From positions 15,273,486-15,337,485 of the forward strand of contig JABACO010000001.1 in the NCBI GenBank assembly GCA_013339895.1: DNA of 64,000 nucleotides, in the 5' to 3' direction. The DNA comes from Ephydatia muelleri. Its lineage: Eukaryota > Porifera > Demospongiae > Spongillida > Spongillidae. The position numbers and the translations under genes are program-made. Below, piece by piece: positions 59,301 through 64,000 of this stretch (its first letter is position 1; every line of letters begins with the position of its first letter). The notes beneath the pieces were generated by a model that ran no database searches, was not told where the DNA came from, and was given only the letters and a program-made list of their open reading frames with translations.

Positions 59301-60001
59301 ACTGAAAATTGGACTATCTGTCATGGAGTTGTAGGGCGCTGTATTTTTAATTAGCCATACATTTCAATGCCGGTGTTACATTTCTATTGCACATACTGCG
59401 CTATGTCCCTTTTCGAGGAAACAATCGCATATAGAGACTCAATAAATGTATAAATCACATACACGTACAACGCATGATTAATGTATTCTTTTTCTAAACT
59501 CACTGCAGTCAATTTCATCACTGCTGTCTTTGCAATCATACATGCTATTACATCGGTAGTATGCTGAAATACACTGTCCGTTTGAGCACCTGAATTGACT
59601 AGATGTACAATCTGTGCATAGAAATAAGAAGAGGAATTATTAAATATATTACACTGTATGAACATAATGAAAAATGCATAGAACTCATAAGAAAAATGTT
59701 TATTAACTGTCTATATATGTTCAGGAAAAAATATTATAATAGTAGAGACATGCTTTTTTTGCACTTCTCTAATTTCTCAAAACTTACTGCAGTTAATTTC
59801 ATCGGTAGCATTAATGCAGGTAATATAACCATCACATCGCGAGCTTGCAGGAATGCATCGTCCACTTGAGCATCTGAATTGACTTGGTGTACAAATTGTA
59901 TTGCCTGTACATAAAGACATGTGTACGTAATTACGCTGCACAATTAATGCAGAATTTGAAACATAAATTGCACATGTAAATGTATAGCCAACCAACAGCA
60001 T
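56083..60001 (-). CDS. LDLa single-pass receptor-like gene (four exons recognised)
   Basis: Exons in transcription order: LDLa 1 at 59788-59904, perhaps extended to an ATG at 59999-60001 with a hydrophobic start (MLLVGYTFTCAIYVSNSALI); LDLa 2 at 59504-59611; transmembrane exon 56798-56913; tail exon 56083-56343 with a stop. LDLa exons end in phase 1 and the transmembrane exon starts in phase 1; it ends in phase 0 at GTAAGT, and the tail opens in phase 0 after CAG. The product would be a small type I membrane protein. It is separate from the large array because it has its own stop. Further exons between 57 and 59.5 kb may exist. Confidence 0.65.
56798..56913 (-). CDS. Transmembrane exon
   Basis: 116 bp from a pyrimidine-rich TTTTCCCACAG acceptor to a GTAAGT donor. 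It encodes a small-residue-rich start (GAVIAGAASGSS), a hydrophobic core (IAVVIMLCIVCCCCL) and a basic stop-transfer residue. Four Cys at the inner face could be palmitoylated (inference). Confidence 0.65.
57655..57830 (-). pseudogene. Relic duplicate of the transmembrane exon start and its upstream intron
   Basis: The acceptor 'TTTTCCACAG|TGGCAC' and the following bases match the start of the transmembrane exon, and upstream intron sequence ('actagttt', 'acattactcac', 'tataac') matches in order. The copied exon stops after about ten codons. Confidence 0.5.
57987..58382 (-). CDS. Unassigned 131-codon frame with a C-terminal hydrophobic segment
   Basis: Ends with a possible membrane span (LTMCCATSLLIIVLLVHF) and a short polar tail. 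It lies in an intron of the receptor gene. It could be an alternative last exon or chance; no family recognised. Confidence 0.2.
   Translation of the reverse strand: MCIQVVITQIPLHKSSSFLYATVHVMQLSQSPLLSQLFDAPSNLFSHSLKTNQYNFTETLPPRIYIHSFSETARMPLIPTTGKCINAMPLFMTTEVTNCSGEPFIWLTMCCATSLLIIVLLVHFPPAGKED
59200..59433. mobile_element. MITE-like element, copy 2
   Basis: Imperfect inverted ends (left 'tatgggatcatttctgcg' then GAAAAGGGACCTA; right mirrored at 59405-59432). The interior matches the copy at 45.0 kb. Lies just downstream of LDLa exon 2 in the receptor gene's intron. Confidence 0.7.
59504..59611 (-). CDS. LDLa exon 2 of the receptor-like gene
   Basis: 108 bp, phase 1 at both ends, GTGAGT donor, AG acceptor. 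All six cysteines, with 'CKDSSDEIDC' as the calcium-binding end. Starts with the split N-C-T sequon as in the large array. Confidence 0.75.
59788..59904 (-). CDS. LDLa exon 1 of the receptor-like gene
   Basis: 117 bp with a GTAAGT donor; all six cysteines and 'CINATDEINC' at the end. The frame is open upstream to an ATG at 60001 with a hydrophobic start, so this may be the first coding exon; an acceptor ACAG at 59905 would instead join it to an earlier exon in phase 1. Confidence 0.7.
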
Positions 60002-60216
60002 GACCTCGATTCAGTAATTCTTTAGTGCTAAATCAAGGTTGGGTCCTTTAATTCCATATGTTTTGGAGCATAAGTGGCTTCAAAGAGTAAAAGTTTCTTC
60101 TCCAAGAAGAATATTTAATATTGGGGTGTAAAACTGTATTATTGAAATGTAAGAAATTCCAAATAATGCAGCAAGGATACAGGAACATTAATAATAATAC
60201 ACCTGCAATGATACAA

Positions 60217-60455
60217 TCTGCTCCGAATTGGGGTGGAAGTGTGTACCATTAGTGGTGGAGACGTTTGGTGCTTGGGGAAGAACTGCAGGCCAGTTTTTTG
60301 GAGAACTCGCATCACGACTTGCGGCTCAAAGCCATTCCTCAAAGACTACAATGTTGAATAACATCTATGGGAGACTAAGTCTCATACTAGTTCGAGCCAA
60401 TGCCCGTGCGTTCAATGCTAGGTTGGCTACAACAATGGACTTGCTTGAAGGCTAG
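60217..60455 (+). pseudogene. LINE 3' fragment (plus strand)
   Basis: About 75 C-terminal codons: 'MGWKCVPLVVETFGAWG' and 'LNNIYGRLSLILVRANARA', the same terminal block as in the fragments at 25.4 kb and 60.7 kb. The 5' part is missing, as expected for a truncated LINE insertion. An A-rich tail follows. Confidence 0.75.
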
Positions 60456-60690
60456 GGTAGTTTTGTGCAAGTTCGTGTGTAATAGTGAAATGGACATCAA
60501 TATGTGATATATATGTCTGTGCATTTATTTATTTATTTAGTAAAAAAAAATAAATAAATAAAAAAATTATTATTATTATTTTATTATTATCTTAATAAGT
60601 CAATACACCTACAGTTCAAATAAGTTTTATTATTATTATTGGTTAGGAATACATAAATACATGAGTGAATACACTATTATGATTGGTTCA
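60456..60690. repeat. A/T-rich tails between convergent LINE ends
   Basis: Runs of 'aaataaataaa' and 'attattatt' between two LINE fragments in opposite orientation. Confidence 0.6.
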
Positions 60691-62505
60691 CTATCTAGTA
60701 GGTGTCTTGGAAAGAGATCGAACGGGACAGCAATGCTTGAGCATTGCCCAGGGCCAAGTTGAGTCTCCCATACAAACTAGAGGTGGCTTAGATTGATTGT
60801 AACGTGTGGCCAGATGAGAAGCCAATCGTGCCAAATGCTGCCTAGATTCTATCCCCCAACACCCGTAGCTCTCCACAGCTAGTGGGACGCACTTCCACCC
60901 AAGTTAAGAGCATTTTGCATTGTTGGCATGATGCTTCTGCTGTTCAGCTGTCAAGGCTGCTGACCCTGCCATCGCACTCGCTTCAGTAAAAGTACTTGGG
61001 GTAAGCAGAGATATGACGGTAATGTCAAAGGCAGCTGGCTTGCCTAACACCCAGTCCAGGACAAGCACGTCAGCAGGTCGTGTACGATGTTGGTCATGCC
61101 CAAGACCACTTCCTGCTTCAACTCGGGCACCAATGCAAGCTCGCCTGCAGGACTCCAGGAATATGTCTCGTAGCCTGTATATCACCCAGGGCTGTATTTA
61201 CATGTTAATGCATGATGACCCAGGGGGTCCAGACAGTGTGAGGGACAATATGGACAGTTGGCATCTTGGAAGGAGTCAATACCAAGCCACCACTTTATTC
61301 CAGCCTGAAACTCTGAAGGGTCAAGGTGGAGATTGAGCCCAGGAGCTGGAACAACCTGGAGCCATGCTGAAGCATGGGGAGAATAGGCAGAAAGAAGTCG
61401 TGCTCTTTTGGGCAGAGACAAAGACACAGAAATACATATACAGCAGCAATACACAATACTATTATTATTCCTATACCTCGTAGGCATAATAAATTGGTTG
61501 CTCTGAGAATGTCAAAAGCACCTGTCACTTCACTCAAGGACTTTTGTATAAGCTATTTTTTCAGCCAAGCGCTTGATCAAAACGTTTGCTTCACATCCTA
61601 AAGCCCAAAAACTACATGTAAAGGAGAGAAGGTTATATGCCTTGTTTGAACAGTTTCTAGATATTTCTACTTATTCTCTTGTTCAGCTATTTGTAGCACT
61701 GCTTCTACTGTATGCTTTACATATGACGGGGCATCTGTGTCAACAACTCGAATGTCAAACAATGCTTCAGTCTGTGGCTGCCAAAATCCCCTAATGCCTA
61801 AGTCAGCAATCAAATCAGGTGGCATCTACAATCTTCTTTGTGCAAGTTCTTGAAGTGGAAAAAGCAATTCCTGCAGAGCCAACAGGATCTTTAATACCCA
61901 TCCCTCCCAGGTGGGCTGGCAATGTAAATAGACTCAATTCTGATGCTGACACATCACCATCTAAAATAGCAGGCCATAAAATTGCATTTATTTGGTCAAG
62001 CAAGCAAAGAAAGGAAGCAGCACCACAATTTGGGATTACACGCTGTAAGAAGGACCATTCAAATTGCATTGATTTTGACAGAGCAGCATAAGCTGCTTGA
62101 GGGTAATGTTCTGCCGCTTTTGCTAGCTTCAGTACATGAGACATCCAATCCTTTACCTTTTCATCAACAAACCTCTTCATATGTTCTTCATCACCAATAA
62201 ACTCTCCGAGGAAACGACAAACCCTGACAACGTTGATACACAAGTCATGAAAGCAAGCATTAGCAGCATCAACCTACCACCACAACAGTCTTCTTAGGTT
62301 CAGGATAGTATCCATAACTTGGGCCTAGTTGACTAAGCTTTTGGAACCGATCATGAAGCAGTGGAAGCTTTGCAGCACATGCAGAGTAACCAATTTTGTG
62401 TCCATTTCTCATTCTCCAAAGCTTTGATAAGAGGTGTCATTGCAGCTGCATACATGAGCATGGACAATGGATCGCCTTGACCTACACCCTCTTTACTATC
62501 TTTTT
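60691..62505 (-). pseudogene. LINE remnant (minus strand), RT core to C-terminus
   Basis: Starts, 5'-truncated, at the RT motif '[18 protein letters not shown]' (near 62420-62500, the box-4 GxxQGDPLS signature), continues through a thumb-like region with 'LFTLPAHLGGMGIKDP' (61815-62243), a zinc-knuckle-like '[19 protein letters not shown]' near 61200-61260, a 'RPADVLVLDW...AAFDITV' block (61000-61075), and a terminal 'VESYGCWG' block. Several frameshifts. The zinc knuckle followed by R-P-x-D...D-I-T-V resembles the C-terminal restriction-like endonuclease layout of R2-type LINEs; that placement is tentative. Confidence 0.75.
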
Positions 62506-63149
62506 AGTTCCATTTGTGCAGTGGACCAACGTACCTCCACGTTCATGCACAAGTCAATAAAGCCGTCAGAATTTTGGGCATTTGTTGCTATTCACCTTTA
62601 ACTATTAATGACTATTGGAATGAACAGGATGATTGTATTTTTATAGCCCAAAAATACAGGGAACGGTTTGACATACCAAGAAATCGTTGGAAAGAGATTT
62701 GGTCTATAATGGCATTTCACAACTCAACTCAATAACATGACTCTTCAAAGTTCGAAACTTAATAAATATATTCAATGATCGCATGAGGGATACCTTCAAT
62801 GCTGGATACATATTATGTATGGACTATGTGGTACGGTTTGAAGGATGGCTCCCTGAAGGAATGTCACATGTTATGGAACGCCAATCTTTCCAAAATTCGG
62901 CATTTTGCTTTCGACATGACGATGTTGCGACTGCAGCGGTCATCGATCATTCGCGGCGATCGTTGGTTGAACGCAGCGAAGAGTTATCGATACGATCGGA
63001 CCTTCGATGACAAACGATCGATGATCGACGGATGATCGATCGAAATGCAGGTAACAGCTATTACGCGATTAGAAATTTGCGGCTCTCATGTATTCGTCAA
63101 TGAGTCAGTTCTACATGTACAGCCTGTTATTTAATTACTCATATATCAG
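62506..63149. other. Spacer with weak open frames and a GATC-rich patch
   Basis: Short plus-strand frames ('RERFDIPRNRWKEIWSIM', 'WNANLSKIRHFAFDMTMLRL') look protein-like but match no family I know. 62935-63045 is dense in CGATC and GATCG motifs. Confidence 0.3.
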
Positions 63150-63174
63150 TAACGACTGTAACAGAACAAATTAA

Positions 63175-63790
63175 CAAGTGAATGTGATGTTGAACAAATT
63201 AATTTCTTGGACACTACGGTCTACAAAGGCCTAAGGTACATGCATAATGACGCTGGGATTATAAATATTAAAACCCACGTCAAACCAACCAATGAAAAAA
63301 AAATCTCATTTCAATGCAGGGTCATGATATATTTTGTAATACATGACAATGTCGTAAAAAAACTTTCCAATACTCTTAGGAATGTAGACCCAAGTTATGA
63401 AAGAGAAATTCAGCAATTACCAGTAGATCTAATGTATGGCTTACTCCCTATAGGCCTTATATAGTGCATTTGAGACCATATGTATGGTGAAAGCAGTATA
63501 CGAAGTTACAGCATCAATGACAGAAGGAGCTGTACAAAAAAGAAAAAAAAATCCTCCAATGGTTATCGCTTCAAAGTAGGGGATACAATGTGGCTACACT
63601 GTCTGGCAGTTCTCATGGCAAGTCCCCAAAACTTCTTTGCTTCTGGCAGGGACCTTAAATGGTGCACAAAGTGACGTGTTACTGAATCTCATTTTGCAGG
63701 AAACATCAAGTGGTTCCTTGTGACATATGTGAGTCACCTTGAAGAGATGAAGTATGAAGCAGATGAACTGACCAAACCCATGATTTAAAC
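63175..63790 (+). pseudogene. Decayed retroelement pol fragments
   Basis: Two unrelated-looking pieces. 63190-63290 reads 'INFLDTTVYKG' and 'INIKTHVKPTN', like the RT segment after the catalytic box of Penelope-like or related elements. 63400-63780 carries 'LPVDLMYG', 'YRFKVGDTMWLHC' and, in other frames, the rest of a gypsy-type integrase C-terminal domain, with several frameshifts. Both are dead. Confidence 0.55.
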
Positions 63791-64000
63791 TGTGGGTCCC
63801 GTCTAACCTATTTTACCTTGCCATGGGTACTACACTGTATATGAAATTAATTCTTCTCCAAATCTCAGGGTGGCACTGCATAACGTAACAATGTGCCAGG
63901 AGAAGCGATCCCTATAAGTGCATGGGACTGCTCCCTTTAAGCCCAGGAGGACAACTAGACCTCATATAAGACCTGAAGGAGTGGGACAGAATATTTAGGA
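63791..64000. other. Right edge, no gene recognised
   Basis: Short stretch with no open frame of note. Confidence 0.4.

Overview
The window looks like nuclear DNA of a marine invertebrate: AT-rich, intron-containing, with Ty3/gypsy, LINE and inverted-repeat transposons and many simple repeats. A sponge is my best guess, from the style of the LDLa receptor genes and of an ADPEKK-repeat protein; this is inference only. I saw no bacterial operons, no CRISPR array and no tRNA or rRNA gene.

Region 1 (1-41,934, minus strand) is a giant tandem array of short LDL-receptor class A (LDLa) exons. I placed 67 complete exons plus 9 bases of one more. They sit in a higher-order repeat of about 2.43 kb carrying six exon types, called A-F here by rising plus coordinate (so F-E-D-C-B-A in transcription order). 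Every exon starts and ends in phase 1, with GT/AG borders. A/D, B/E and C/F are pairwise related, so a three-exon block was doubled before the six-exon block was amplified. B and E are canonical LDLa modules. A and D have lost cysteines 1 and 3, which are disulfide partners. C and F keep all six cysteines but lack the acidic calcium cluster. Every module begins with an N-x-T sequon whose Asn codon is split by the intron. The high-coordinate end (39.4-41.9 kb) is degenerate. The 3' end of the gene lies off the left edge, and no 5' exon, signal peptide or promoter was found.

Three large insertions lie in introns of the array: a Ty3/gypsy LTR retrotransposon (9,062-14,320, plus strand, 5-bp target duplication, tRNA-Ser primer site, damaged gag and pol); a 6.6-kb element with very long inverted termini (20,398-27,020) carrying a LINE fragment and a large palindrome; and a 2.9-kb insertion (30,344-33,284) with a damaged ADPEKK-repeat gene, a 21-bp minisatellite and a terminal foldback.

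Region 2 (42-56 kb) is mostly repeats: an 18-bp minisatellite, an interrupted GAT/CTG tract of about 1.4 kb, poly-C runs, a ~154-bp satellite, and a family of inverted-repeat elements sharing a terminal GAAAAGGGACCTA motif (three members, at 45.0, 50.1 and 59.2 kb).

Region 3 (56.1-60.0 kb, minus strand) holds a small receptor gene separate from the array: two LDLa exons, a transmembrane exon and a cytoplasmic-tail exon with a PPxY motif, joined in compatible phases. Region 4 (60-64 kb) has two tail-to-tail LINE remnants with an R2-like C-terminal end, then decayed retroelement pol fragments.
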